The notes under the pieces are model-generated. The model was not told the DNA's origin. It searched no databases and saw only the letters and a program-made list of their open reading frames with translations. Both the position numbers and the translations under genes were made by a program. This document shows, piece after piece, positions 17,093-27,663 of a stretch of 64,000 bases of DNA. The stretch spans positions 7,679,001 through 7,743,000 of the forward strand of contig QLII01000001.1 in assembly GCA_003259005.1 (NCBI GenBank), given 5' to 3'. Each line of letters starts with the position of its first letter. The first letter of the stretch is position 1. The stretch comes from Spirosoma telluris. GTDB taxonomy: Bacteria; Bacteroidota; Bacteroidia; Cytophagales; Spirosomataceae.

Positions 17093-20000
17093 TTAGAATG
17101 ACAGGTTGAGACCAACAGAGGTAGTACGAGCTAGTGGATACGTGCCATAATCTTCACCCGACGATAGGGCGCTATCGGGGCGGCTGTTGACCTCTGGGTT
17201 GAATCCCAGATACTTCGTGAACGTAAATGGATTTTGGGTAGTCACATACAGGCGGGCGCGGCTCAGGTGCAACCGACTTAGCACGCCAGCGGGCAGCGAA
17301 TAGCCCAGGGTAATGTTACGAACCCGTACGTACGAACCATCTTCAATATGCCAGGTCGAAATTTCACCGTTCGAGCCTGAGGCCAGCCGGTTAGCGCGGT
17401 TTACCAGGCCATTCCCCGGATTGTCAGCTGATTGCCAGCGATCCAGTGCCCCTCTGAACAGGTTTCCGTTGCCCTCCATGTTGTAGATATAGCGTCGGAT
17501 CAGGTTCAGGATTTTATGCCCCTGAACGCCCTGTACCGCTACAGCCAGATCGAACCCACGATAGGCAAAGCTCGTGTTAAACCCAAAGGTGTATTTCGGG
17601 AAGTAGCTGCCCGTTACGGCACGATCGCTGTTGAAATCAATTTTGCCATCGCCGTTGTTATCCCGGAATTTGAAATCACCGGGTCGGGTCGTGCTGGTGT
17701 GTGGATAGGCGTCGATCTCGGCCTGATTTTTAAAGACGCCGTCGTTAATCATGGTGTAGTATTCGCCTATGGGGTGGCCAATCTGGGTGATAAACTGTGC
17801 TCCGGCAACGCCACCGGCCACAATAATTGGATCGCCAGCAGGTCCAAGGGCTTTTACTTCATTGCGATTGCTGGCAATGTTTGCACTGGCATCCCAGCGT
17901 AACCGACCAAACGTTTGACGTGTTCCCAGCGTAAATTCAATCCCCTGGTTGTTTACTTTTCCGATATTCTGTAACTCTGTGCTGAAGCCAGAAGCACGGG
18001 GTACCGGTACGTTCAGGAGCAGGTCTGAGGTGTTCGCGTTATAATAGTCGACAGTTAGGTTCAGTTTATTACGGAGAAAACTAACGTCGAATCCTACGTC
18101 GAGCATGGCCGTTTTTTCCCATTTCAGCTTATCATTCGCTGAATTGCCGGGCGCTAAACCGCTCACTACAGTTTCGTTACCCAGAATGTAGTTCGAGTAG
18201 TTGAGTAAGCTGACTGAGCCATAGTTCGGAATCTGGAAATTACCTGTTAAACCGTAACTGGCCCGTATTTTCAGGTCGCTCAGCCAGTTCACGGATTTCA
18301 GGAAGGTCTCCTGCGATACATTCCAACCCGCTGATACCGAGGGGAAATAGCCCCATCGGTTGGCTTTCCCAAAGCGGGAGGAACCATCAGCCCGGATAGC
18401 GCCCGACAGCAGATATTTTCCGTTGTAATCATACTGAACCCGGCCCAGGTACGACAGCAACGACCACTCCTGAATATCGGAACTCCCCGACGTAACCTGA
18501 CCCGCATTGAGCGTAGTGACCAGATCATTCGGGAAATTAGTCGCGGTCAATTCATTCGCGACCCGTCGATCTTTCTGCGATGAAAAACCCGCCAGTGCCG
18601 AAATCGTATGCTGTCCGAACGAGCGGTTATAGGTCAGTGTATTTTCAACCAGCCAGTCTACAAAATTCTGCGCCCGAGAAAAGCCAGTTGGTGTAGAAGC
18701 ACCTTTCCGATCCCGGATTTCGAGGGTTGACGGGCGGTAGTAATCACGCTGAAAACTGTTGATGTCGGTGCCAACACTGAGCCGGTACGATAAGCCATCA
18801 ATGATTTCGTACTGCGCATAGGCATTGCCCAGCAATCGTAGCTGACTTAGTTTATCGCTAACCTGATTGGCGATGGCAACTGGATTCAGGATTGACGTAG
18901 CCCCATAGCCCCAGGCATTGCCCCCAAAATTGTAGGAACCATCGGCGTTGTAGACCGGGAAAATGGGGGCCATCTGTAGGGCTAATCCGACAACGCCTTC
19001 ACCCAGATAAGGTCCTTCGGCTTTGATCAAGTCATGGTAAGAGTAGGTCGGGTTAAAGTTAATACCCGCCGTTAGCCGACCGCTTTTTACTTCTACATTG
19101 GCCCGCATTCCGTAGCGTTTAAAGCCCGAATTGATGACCACGCCCCGCTGATTCAGGTAATTGCCTGATAGGTAATACTTGACATTGTCTTTACCTCCAG
19201 AGATGGAAAGGGTGTGGTTCTGAATAGTAGCCGAGCGGAAGATGGCATCCTGCCAGTTCGTGTTGGTCAGACCCGCCTGCCCGCTTAGATAGGGCACAAT
19301 TTCGGGCTGAATGAGCGTACTTGGGGCACCTACACCTTTATTCCGAATATCATTCGAGTCGGTGGGTTTGCCCGTAGGATTCCGGTCGAGATAGGCGTTA
19401 TTTTTAGCCTCGTAGCTCATTTGGGCGTATTCATAGGCATCGAGCATGTCAATCTTTTTCGAGACGTTTTGTACCCCTACGTATGAATCGTAGTTAATTA
19501 CGGTTTTACCCTCTTTACCTCGTTTGGTCGTTATCAGTACAACGCCATTTGATCCCCGCGAGCCATAAATGGCTGATGCAGAGGCATCTTTGAGTACTTC
19601 AATACTTTCAATATCATCGGTATTGACCGTACTCATGACATTGATTGGATTATCTGGGAATTGTGTGTTCGTACCCCGGTTGCATATTTCGTATCGCGCG
19701 AAAGCGGAATACCATCAATAACGTACAGGGGATCGTTACCCGCGCTGATCGACCCCGTGCCGCGCACCCGGATAGACAGGGCTGCTCCCGGCGCTCCGGA
19801 TGTTTGGGTAACCTGCACACCTGCAATCTTGGCCGCCAGTGCCTGATCGAAACTGGCAACGGGCTGGTTTGCCAGATCTTTTGCCTTCACTGAGCCAATG
19901 GCTGTGGTGATATCCCGCTTGTTCTGAACGCCATAGCCTACTACGACTACTTCACTAAGGGCATTGTCGGTGGCGGTCAGTTTGGCATTGATAACGCTCT

Positions 20001-20292
20001 GGTTTCCTACGGCAAGCTCAAGGGGCTGGTATCCGATGAATGAGAAAATAAGCGTTTTTGCGCCCGCAGGTAAATTTAGTTGATACATCCCCTGCGCATT
20101 GCTGGTAGCGCCTACGTTGGTGCCTTTGGCCTGAATGGTTGTACCTGCCAGCACCTCGCCAGTTGTGGCATCGGTTACAGTACCGGTAATTGTTGACTGG
20201 GCGTAGCTCAACTGAACCATCAGGAACAAAAGACTAAAGAGCACCCACCGTCGATACCCATGTCGGGTAGAGTCTGGTAACGGAGTCATCAT
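17093..20292 (-). CDS. SusC/RagA family TonB-linked outer-membrane transporter (frameshifted)
   Basis: After a signal peptide ending near SYAQ, a carboxypeptidase-D regulatory-like domain (STITGTVTDATTGEVLAGTTI...) and the SusC box (EVVVVGYGVQNKRDITTAIG) precede the plug (RGTGSISAGNDPLYVIDGIP) and a 22-strand barrel ending in a typical aromatic C-terminus (VGLNLSF). The N-terminal 219 residues are in one frame and the rest in another. One base missing near 19656-19660 (minus-strand TTCCC) explains this; the repaired chain reads through DNPINVMSTVNTDDIESIEVL and has 1066 residues, normal for the family. It imports substrates delivered by the SusD partner, using TonB energy. Confidence 0.92.
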
Positions 20293-20681
20293 AAAGTAAG
20301 CTTTATAACAGGTTGAATTGATTAATTATAAGAAACAGAGTAGAATTACTCGTGTGACTATCTACAATAATACTAGTAAACGGTGTATAATATCTACTAT
20401 ATTTTTAATAGTTATGGGCTATTTACGTAAAATGAACTGTTTAAGACACAAAAAAGGACATTCTGTAGGCTTAAACGATAGCAGCTATATTGAATTTAGG
20501 TAATTAGGATAATAATAGGCTAAGCCGACTGCGATATTTGGTCAGATGCCGGTACTGTTAGCTACTTTAGTGCCTTCCAGATCATTCGGATTATAGATTT
20601 TCGCGTCGATATGGGACACCAGGTTGAACATCTTTTTAAGTTCAAGGTGATACCTCCATAGAAAACGGGGCTCAGTAATGA
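20293..20681. other. AT-rich region upstream of the susC gene
   Basis: About 390 bases without a supported gene. The first 200 bases are AT-rich and should hold the susCD promoter; I could not find a clear TAnnTTTG element with a -33 partner. A 61-codon frame at 20318-20503 has no recognisable features. Confidence 0.5.
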
Positions 20682-20825
20682 CCTATGCTTTCTCCGCATC
20701 GGTCTATTCCTATTGGGTTGACCAAGACACTCGCCGTAGACTACCCGGAAATTCTGCCCTACACGAACCCGTTTATTGATAGTAAATTCAGTATTTGCCC
20801 GCAGGGAATACTGCGTATGCTATAA
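20682..20825 (+). pseudogene. possible remnant of a MacB/FtsX-type ABC permease
   Basis: A short open stretch encodes PIGLTKTLAVDYPEILPYTN, which resembles the periplasmic core of the MacB-like permeases that are abundant in Cytophagales (typically LAxxLKxDYPEVxxxxR). No membrane segments or complete gene are present, and the frame ends at a TAA a few bases before the long palindrome at 20836. I rate this as a possible gene scrap only. Confidence 0.25.
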
Positions 20826-20835
20826 AGTGATCACT

Positions 20836-20906
20836 CTTTCATTAAGTGTTACAACAAAAAACTGGCTCTTGAAGAGCCAGTTTTTTGTTGTAACACTTAA
20901 TGAAAG
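20836..20906. terminator. 71-base perfect palindrome, terminator-like
   Basis: The arms 20836-20870 and 20872-20906 are perfectly complementary over 35 bases around a single central base. The core AACTGGCTCTT/AAGAGCCAGTT followed by T6 is a classic bidirectional terminator, but the arms extend another 17 bases through a unit containing TTAAGTGTTACAAC. It lies at the 3' end of the secreted protein gene at 20916. Confidence 0.85.
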
Positions 20907-20915
20907 AAGCTAACT

Positions 20916-21308
20916 CTAATAATCTGAGCACCCTGTCTGATAAACATCTATTGATGCAGATCCAGCTCCGATAACTTCGCGACCAGGGGAAACTATATAA
21001 ATATTAGCAGTATACGTTTCATACTCCGATGTAGGGTTAGAAGCAACAATCCCTATTGATGACACATCCTGTCCTTGATCTATAATGAATGGCGTTCCAT
21101 TATTTATAGACATACGCCAAACGTAGTAATAAGACTGGGAAGGAATTACGCCATCTTTAAGTAGTTGTAATGTACCAGACTGACAAGCTGATAGGTAAGT
21201 GGGGCCGCTAATTGTAAGGGTATAAAAGAAAGCGGGTAGTTTTACGGCCATTCCATCATTTAGTGCAATTGTAGACAAAAGCAGGGCGAATGCGAAAATT
21301 TTTTTCAT
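20916..21308 (-). CDS. small secreted protein of unknown function
   Basis: 130 residues beginning MKKIFAFALLLSTIALNDG, a Sec signal peptide with cleavage likely near residue 20. The mature part looks like one beta-sandwich (Ig/PKD-like) domain: alternating hydrophobic strands, two cysteines (in LSACQSG and QTGCSDY) that could form a disulphide, and a YYYVWRMS strand. I do not recognise the family. It stands between a gene remnant and a transposase, with lower GC than its neighbours, so it may belong to accessory DNA. Confidence 0.55.
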   Translation of the reverse strand: MKKIFAFALLLSTIALNDGMAVKLPAFFYTLTISGPTYLSACQSGTLQLLKDGVIPSQSYYYVWRMSINNGTPFIIDQGQDVSSIGIVASNPTSEYETYTANIYIVSPGREVIGAGSASIDVYQTGCSDY

Positions 21309-21441
21309 GGTTCTTATGCTTTAATTGAACAATAGTGTTAGATAATTTTCAATATTCAAATGTGCAATATAATTATATAGTGTTAAGGGATTGCTTAAAT
21401 ATATTTATTGACCGGTCTATAAGGTCCTGTTAAGGCTTTGA

Positions 21442-22472
21442 GTTATTAGACTTGATAATTGAGAAGTTGGTATCATGATGCCCACATGCCCGTGCGAGGA
21501 GCGTACTTTCGGAAAGGGCTTTTTACTCGCAGGTTATGTAAAGCACAGCCAATGCTGACCATCCGATCCCGAACATCATAGAATTTCAATCGGATTCGCT
21601 CTTTGAGTATGCGTAGGCGTTTGAGGCCAGCAATGGCGTGTTCGATCACAACTCGTTCCTTGGAAATATGGCGATTCACTTCTTTTTGTTGGTCGGTAAG
21701 GCTGGCCCCCCGCGGCTTTTTAGTCGGCTGAAGGATGGTGACTCCAGCCGGATTATAACCTTGGTAACCAGTATCTTGCCGTAGTTTTATGCCCACAATC
21801 CAAGTCAGTTGCTCTTCATCTAGGAGGGCTTTATCATGCGTTTTTCCCTCATAAGTAGGGCTTACGTAGAGAAGTTCACTGGCTTGGTCGCTGACGATCT
21901 CGTTTTTGCTGGTGTGGGCTTTGCTTTTACCCGAATAGTCTTCTTTCTGGGCCTCATAATCGGTCTTGCGCTCAATAGGGCGTTCGGTAGCATCGTGATT
22001 AAAGGTATCATCGGGGTGGTTTTGTAATTGCTTGACCAGTCCTTCACTATCACGGGCAGGACTCAGGCCCATTTTATGAAGCGTCTCATCTAGAAGCCGT
22101 TGCAATATTTTTACTAGACTCGATACCTTGGCTTGGGAGAGGTCATAGACCGCTCCATGAAACTCCTGTAATTGATTGCCTTTCAGATAAGTGAGTAGGA
22201 ATAATAGTTTATCGCTGCTGGTGGGCAATTTTTCATCCTGATGAGGTTTGAAAGCGGGTAACTTCCGTTTTTTGCCTTCGTAGGTATGATAGCGGAAATA
22301 GCGCTCACAAATGGGCGAAAAGTGTTTCAGCAGATAGTCGAATTCGCCACCTTTCAAGCTGGTCAGAGCGAGTAGTCGGCGCTCGTTTGCTTTTATCTCG
22401 TCATACTTTAGCATAAGCAAAATTACAAACTCGTGCATGCACACGTTACAATACCAAAATTTGACTAATAAC
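21442..22472. mobile_element. insertion sequence, IS5-like (boundaries tentative)
   Basis: The transposase gene is flanked by candidate terminal inverted repeats: GTTATTAG at 21442-21449 and CTAATAAC at 22465-22472, with weaker similarity continuing inwards (TTGGTAT on both inner sides). No certain target duplication was found, so the ends are provisional. The total of about 1.03 kb fits an IS5-family element with one gene. Confidence 0.5.
21473..22414 (-). CDS. IS5-family-like transposase (DDE_Tnp_4 type)
   Basis: About 313 residues from the ATG at 22414 (MLKYDEIKANERRLL); upstream in-frame Met codons exist to 22444. It has an N-terminal helix-turn-helix region (LLFLLTYLKGNQLQEFHGAVYDLSQAKVSSLV-like, words up to QAKVSSLVKILQR) and a DDE domain. 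The likely triad is Asp in NHDATERPI, Asp in RQDTGYQG and Glu in VVIEHAIAGLKRLR. The lysine-rich stretch after the first Asp (DYEAQKEDYSGKSKAHTSKN) is typical of HARBI1/DDE_Tnp_4 proteins. The gene is intact, so the element may be active. Confidence 0.85.
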   Translation of the reverse strand: MLKYDEIKANERRLLALTSLKGGEFDYLLKHFSPICERYFRYHTYEGKKRKLPAFKPHQDEKLPTSSDKLLFLLTYLKGNQLQEFHGAVYDLSQAKVSSLVKILQRLLDETLHKMGLSPARDSEGLVKQLQNHPDDTFNHDATERPIERKTDYEAQKEDYSGKSKAHTSKNEIVSDQASELLYVSPTYEGKTHDKALLDEEQLTWIVGIKLRQDTGYQGYNPAGVTILQPTKKPRGASLTDQQKEVNRHISKERVVIEHAIAGLKRLRILKERIRLKFYDVRDRMVSIGCALHNLRVKSPFRKYAPRTGMWAS

Positions 22473-22505
22473 CTTTATTATTCAACCACCTAATTTTGAG
22501 CGCAA

Positions 22506-22539
22506 AAAAGCCCGCTTGTTTGCAAACAAGCGGGCTTTT
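22506..22539 (-). terminator. terminator of phosphoglucomutase
   Basis: A perfect 34-base palindrome with 17-base arms (AAAAGCCCGCTTGTTTG and its complement) and flanking A/T runs, directly downstream of the phosphoglucomutase stop. Confidence 0.88.
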
Positions 22540-22582
22540 ACTTTTTAAAGTATTACTTTGATTATATAGTTACATGAAATTC

Positions 22583-24339
22583 CTAAGTCAACTGTAATTC
22601 ATCAATCACCCGCTGCACTTTCGCTTTCAACTGAGCGTACGTATCATCAAAGGCTTCTTTGCTTTCCAAAGGTTCGCGGACACTGACGTAGAACTTGATC
22701 TTTGGTTCGGTACCCGATGGGCGAGCCGAAACTTTGGTGCCATCTTCGGTAAAGAACTGCAACACATTCGATGATTCGATCCCCATTTTGCCCGCTTCAA
22801 TGGCTGATGTCTGACCGCTTTGTGCATCTAAGCGCGTCAAGGCTTTGTAATCGTCTACCCGAACGACTGGCGAACCCGCAATCGACTTGGGGGATTGGCC
22901 CGGAAGTCGGCCATCATCTGCTGAATTTCTTCGGCTCCTGATTTGCCTTTCTTAGTGAGTGATACCAGGGCTTCGTAATAGAAACCGTTTTCCTGATACA
23001 TCGCCATCAGCATATCGAACAGGCTCTTACCCTGATCTTTAGCGTAGGCAGTCAGTTCGGCAATAATGGCGCAGGAGGCAATGGCATCTTTATCACGAAC
23101 AAAATCGCCGATGAGGTAGCCATAGCTTTCTTCCCCACCACCAATGAACTTCTCTTTGCCTTCCAGTTCGCGAATAACTTCGGCAATGTATTTGAAGCCC
23201 GTTAGTGTGTTGTAGCAGGTGACACCGTAATTTTTGCACATCTGATCAATGAGATCAGTTGTTACGATCGTCTTGGCCACGAACTCTTTACCGGTTAATC
23301 TGCCCGCATCTTTCCAGGCGTTTAGCAGGTAATAAATGATCAGGCTGGCCATCTGGTTGCCGTTTAGCAACTCAAATTCGCCATGATGGTTTCGGGCACC
23401 GGCACCTACGCGGTCGGCATCGGGATCGGTTGCCATCACGAGGTCGGCGTTTAACTTATTGGCCAGATCAAGCGCCAGTTGCATCGCGGCACGTTCTTCT
23501 GGGTTCGGGGATTTTACGGTTGGGAAGTTGCCATCGGGTGTGGCTTGCTCTTCAACAATATGAACGTTCGTGAAGCCCAAAGCATCCAGCACGCGTGGTA
23601 CTAGCGTGATACCTGTTCCGTGAATGGGCGTGTAGACAATGTTCAGGTTGGCCTGCCGCTTAATGACATCTGGATTAACGGCGTTTGACTTGACCCGCTC
23701 CACATAGGGCGCATCAATTTCTTCGTCGATCAGATGAATTCGTTCGGGAATACCTTCGAATTTAATCGCATCAACGGAGGTAATCTTGTTAACCTCTTCA
23801 ATGATGGCTTTATCGTGTGGAGCCACCACCTGGCCACCGTCGTTCCAGTAGACTTTATACCCGTTGTACTCGGGAGGGTTGTGGGAGGCCGTAACCACGA
23901 TACCACTCTGGCACCCTAACTGCCGAATGGCAAACGATAATTCAGGTGTAGGGCGCAGGCTACTGAATAAATACACCTTGATACCATTCGCCGAAAAAAT
24001 ATCGGCCACTAAGCGCGCAAATTCCGGGCTCATCCGGCGACTATCATGGGCAATGGCTACACTGATATCCTCGCCCGGAAAGGCTGCATTGATATAGTTG
24101 GAGAGCCCTTGTGTAGCAGCCCCAACTGTATAACGGTTCATGCGGTTGGAACCTACGCCCAAAATGCCGCGTAGACCACCTGTTCCGAATTCAAGGTCGC
24201 GGTAGAATGAATCAGTTAGTTCAGTAATGTTGCCCGAATCAATCAAATGCTGGATGGATTCTTTGGTAGCGGCATCGTAATTTCCGCTAAGCCATTTATC
24301 AACGCGTTGCTGAGTAGGGGAGTCAAGGGCCGTTGTCAT
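22583..24339 (-). CDS. phospho-sugar mutase (phosphoglucomutase/phosphomannomutase), frameshifted
   Basis: It interconverts hexose 1- and 6-phosphates through a phosphoserine enzyme. The active-site loop TASHNP is at residues 150-155 (Ser152), the Mg loop ATDPDADRVG lies near 310, and the sugar-binding GGGEESYGY follows. The phosphate-binding loop SARPSGTEPKIKFY is in a different frame downstream. Adding one base to the G-run at 22889-22893 restores NPPKSIAGSPVVRVDDYKAL and gives 585 residues, the normal length for the group that resembles Bacillus PgcA. All key residues survive, so the break is probably a sequence error. Confidence 0.88.
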
Positions 24340-24667
24340 GCTTGTTATGTCCTAAACTGTTGTTAAGTATAAAGTTAGTGCCTTCTGTTTATGTGCAAAA
24401 AAGAACATTATTTTCGGGAATATGTCAAAAAAACTTCAGTCCGCAAATCTTCATGAAATTTTGTAGCCTGAGACAAGATTACCTCGCCAAAATTACAACT
24501 CCCCTTGAGCCTACCAAATCCGTGTAATAGATTCAGTGCGGTAAACACAAATTCATTAGACTACTATGTGCCTTTAATTATAAGTTAATTGACTCCCTGC
24601 AACGGCTAGAGAAACGCAAACGTACTCGGTATAAAAACGGTGCTTTAATTCACTAGACGTAAACAAT
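24340..24667. other. divergent promoter region, no gene seen
   Basis: 328 bases between the divergent phosphoglucomutase and the SGNH-like gene. It is AT-rich without stem-loops or recognisable reading frames, and presumably holds both promoters. Confidence 0.5.
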
Positions 24668-25471
24668 ATGAATATTCTTGTGATTGGTGGTTGTCAGGTT
24701 TATGGATACGGTCTTAGCCTTAAGCAGCGGAGTTTCATGGATTACTTTGCTGCTCAGCTCGAAGAACGAGGTTATCGTCCGCAGGTGACCAGCTATGTTT
24801 TTCTCCCTTTGGCTGACATTCGCGAAACGCTGACTCATCTGGATTTATCACAATTCGATTTACTGATCATTCAACCTGCTCATTATTATCTACAGCACCC
24901 ACCCACATTCTGGAAACTTTTCAAAACGCCGGCTCGGAAAGCACCGACATATGCGGGACCTGGATTAAAAACTCCCGAGCTGGAAGCATTACGTAGCCAG
25001 CCACTATTACCGCTCGACAACACACCGGCTGGTTTAGGAAAGCAAACCAAAAATGTGTTGAAACGGCTATTGCTAACCGTAGGAAATCAGGCTGGTCTAG
25101 TGAAGCAACTATTTTTTGTACAGCATGAACTGGCGGCCTTACTGGAGCAATTACAGGGCCATTGTCAAAAGATTTTTTTGTTAACGCCAACTCCACATCG
25201 GGAATTGGTTAGTCAATGGCTACGAAAACAGGGGCGTACCCTGGTTATAAACGAAGGCAATCGGTGGGGAATGACCGTGCTGGATACGCATGAGTTTATC
25301 CGACCACAAGAAGAGGTTTATATTCCGAACGACCCAAGCCATTTGAACGCGATCGGCCATGAACTACTAGGGCAGGCCTTATTCGCTTGCTACGAAGCAA
25401 AACGAAATAGGCTAGCTGATATTGAGCAATCAGTCGAGTTACAATCTAAATCGACGATGGAAATAGTTTAG
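24668..25471 (+). CDS. SGNH/GDSL hydrolase-like protein with Cys at the nucleophile position
   Basis: 267 residues, no signal peptide. The N-terminus MNILVIGGCQVYGYGL matches block I of SGNH hydrolases (normally GDS), with Gly8-Cys9 where Asp-Ser stand. Block V is clear: NDPSHLNAIGHELLGQAL, with Asp222 and His225 as the catalytic D-x-x-H. The middle segment LLIIQPAHYY is in the position of the block III Gly/Asn region. It could be a cysteine-based or inactive relative, or a sugar-chain acetylesterase-like protein. No partner genes are linked; the next gene (DUF4249) is convergent with a 17-base gap. Confidence 0.55.
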   Translation: MNILVIGGCQVYGYGLSLKQRSFMDYFAAQLEERGYRPQVTSYVFLPLADIRETLTHLDLSQFDLLIIQPAHYYLQHPPTFWKLFKTPARKAPTYAGPGLKTPELEALRSQPLLPLDNTPAGLGKQTKNVLKRLLLTVGNQAGLVKQLFFVQHELAALLEQLQGHCQKIFLLTPTPHRELVSQWLRKQGRTLVINEGNRWGMTVLDTHEFIRPQEEVYIPNDPSHLNAIGHELLGQALFACYEAKRNRLADIEQSVELQSKSTMEIV

Positions 25472-25488
25472 AGTGAAATAAGGCCTAA

Positions 25489-26789
25489 TCAATCCTGCCA
25501 GCCAGCCGGTTTAAGTGGGGTCCGGCTGTCACTAGGGACGCAGATAGCCGTTACGGGCCGGGGCGGGCCACCCAGAAGGCGGATGTTGGGGTAGGGGTAG
25601 ATCGGTTCGGGAATGGGTTGCCGCAAATTAAGCGAGTAAAATAGCTCAGAACCCGGTAATTTAGATTCTCCAGTCGGGTCCGTTTGCCCAAATGGGAGGC
25701 CAATAATATCTTTTCGATCCAGCCAATGCCGGACTGCCGATACCGCAGAGGCTGTGAAATAGCCCACTATTCGTTCCTGACTGTTGTTGCTATTTTGAAT
25801 ATTGCCTACCGTGGCCGATGGGGTGGGATCGGCAATGCCACCTACGTTCTGCGTCTGATCCTGAAAGCGTTTGAAATATGAATAGGCTGTTTTGGTCATT
25901 GATAATTGCCGGATTTCAACAAGACAGGCCGTACTATCGTAAAACGGAATCTGGGCAATTTTTCGCTTCGTAATCAAGCCGCCATTGCTGTATTGATCAT
26001 CGAATACGTTGAGCGATGAACTATACAAAATTTCCCAGCATTGGGTGCGGCAGGGGTAATCATACACATACAAGCCGCTTGCAAAAGGAGGTTGCCCAGC
26101 CTCGAAGTAATTGATGGGTACAAAGCAGCTTTCGAACGGCTGATCGCCAGATACGTAGAACGTTTTGTCTTTATACATATGGTCCAGAATGGTATTGACG
26201 GCATAAATCCCCTGCTGACAACTTCGGCACCAGGACTGTTTTTCCCATAATTTCCATTCCCAACGGTAATAATTATGCTCCGTGGCCGGGTCTTTCCAGT
26301 CGATATAGACATCATGCCCTGCCCGATAGCCACCCGTTAATTGTTCTTCAACGGGCAAACTGGAGGGATTGTATTGGGCTGATACCCGATCAATAGCCGG
26401 AACCGCAGGCATGATTTGCGGAGTCGACTGGTAGTGTGTGCCATCGCTGAGGGTAAATCGGAGCTGGTAACTATGGCCGATCTGGCCTTTAAAATCGCTG
26501 GGTAATTGGTAGCTACCAGCCTCGGTTTCATGACAGGGAATCACGAGTGATGAGTCAACGAGTACGTCAACGGTAGCCTTTGTGATGGGAACACTACCAA
26601 AACGGCCTGTGAGTGGGTCAGCTTTCGAGCGGTTGAGTCGAATAACTTGCGGTTCGGGCAGATTCGTGATCGTTCCATCAACGACCAGCGTGTTCACTGT
26701 CCCGTTAATCGTCAGCTCAGCCGGATCGACACAGGCCGTGAGTAGGGGGGGAAGAGAAAGACAGAAAGGGTAAAAACAAGAAAGCGCAT
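25489..26789 (-). CDS. DUF4249 family lipoprotein (frameshifted in the signal peptide)
   Basis: The main frame from residue VNTLVVDGTITNLPEPQVIRLNR down to 25489 is a typical DUF4249 protein: an N-terminal beta-sandwich region, then a cysteine-rich domain (CRSCQQG, SCFVPINYF, PCRTQCWEIL). The signal peptide is in another frame and starts at ATG 26789 (MRFLVFTLSVFLF). Adding one base to the seven-G run at 26745-26751 yields the lipobox LLTAC followed by VDPAELTI, giving 433 residues. DUF4249 proteins are surface or periplasmic lipoproteins commonly encoded with TonB-dependent receptors; here no receptor is adjacent. Confidence 0.8.
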
Positions 26790-26995
26790 GCGAGCTAAAA
26801 AAGGTAATTTAACCAGAATGTTTTGATAAATAACCAGCTGGTTTCTTCTGCTCGGCAATTAATTAAGCGTTTCAAGAGATTTTCATTCCCTGACTTATTG
26901 GTTATAAGCGTATTCAAGTGTTGTTATAAGCGCCCCATTCCGGTACGCTTTTAGTTGAGAGGGATACCCATCGGGTAGTATTGAGATTCGTAGCG

Positions 26996-27603
26996 TCAGT
27001 CATCTCTACCACCCTGCTCATTGATAGTTTGACGGGTTGTCACATTATTGGTATTGATGCTATTAACGGACAGCATATCGTTCATTTCAGAATTGCCCGT
27101 TGTCCGGAAAGAGTTCGGATGGATATCGTACGTAAAATAGCCGACTGTCTAATAACCAACCGGCTATTGTCTCTATGCGGTCCCGCAGCGCAGTACCTTT
27201 TTCGTTTCGCCGGTAAATTCTATTGTCTTGTCGTTTGCCCTGGTTATCAATGATTCCAGGCCAGATATACATGCCTTCTGAATTGAATCCCAACTGGGAT
27301 GCCTCAATTCCGGTTTTTTGGTACCAGTCGATAAAGACTGTATTCGTCACTTTTGTAAGCCCGGCTATACGGTTATCAATTAGGCTATACGTAATCGTTA
27401 TGCTAGGTAGGAGAGCCTTCTACATAAGCGGCCTCCTTGTTCAGTTTAGTGACCACCTGTAATAAACCATTGCTATCATAACTATAAGCGTACCAGACCA
27501 GACATAGAGTTGTACCCGGTTGATTTGATTGACCAAACGGAAATTGCTGGGCTGTACTGGCAACTCCAAAGGCAGATCGATAGGTAGCGATCGAACCGGG
27601 CAT
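26996..27603 (-). pseudogene. degraded YD-repeat-like protein
   Basis: Three overlapping frames form one broken chain: a first part with WYAYSYDSNGLLQVVTKL, a second with ITITYSLIDNRIAGLTKVTN and WYQKTGIEASQLGFNSEGMY, and a third with NSEMNDMLSVNSINTNNVTT. The pattern of Y-x-Y-D-x-x-G-L and R-x-x-x-V-T resembles the beta-strand repeats (RHS/YD-like) of Bacteroidota surface lipoproteins. Unlike the other broken genes, the joins here need shifts that a single lost base in a G/C run does not explain, and there is no signal peptide, so this may be real decay. Joins fall near 27413 and 27085. Confidence 0.45.
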
Positions 27604-27663
27604 AGAGCGACTCGACGATCTATGCTCCCATTCTTCCCCTCCTTCCCCTCCTTCCTTTCAGCC

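Noticed and set aside
27631..27660. C/T-rich tract as a functional microsatellite
   Set aside because: It is short and imperfect (TTCTTCCCCTCC-type), lies at a gene end, and shows no clear repeat unit number or start-codon context for phase variation.
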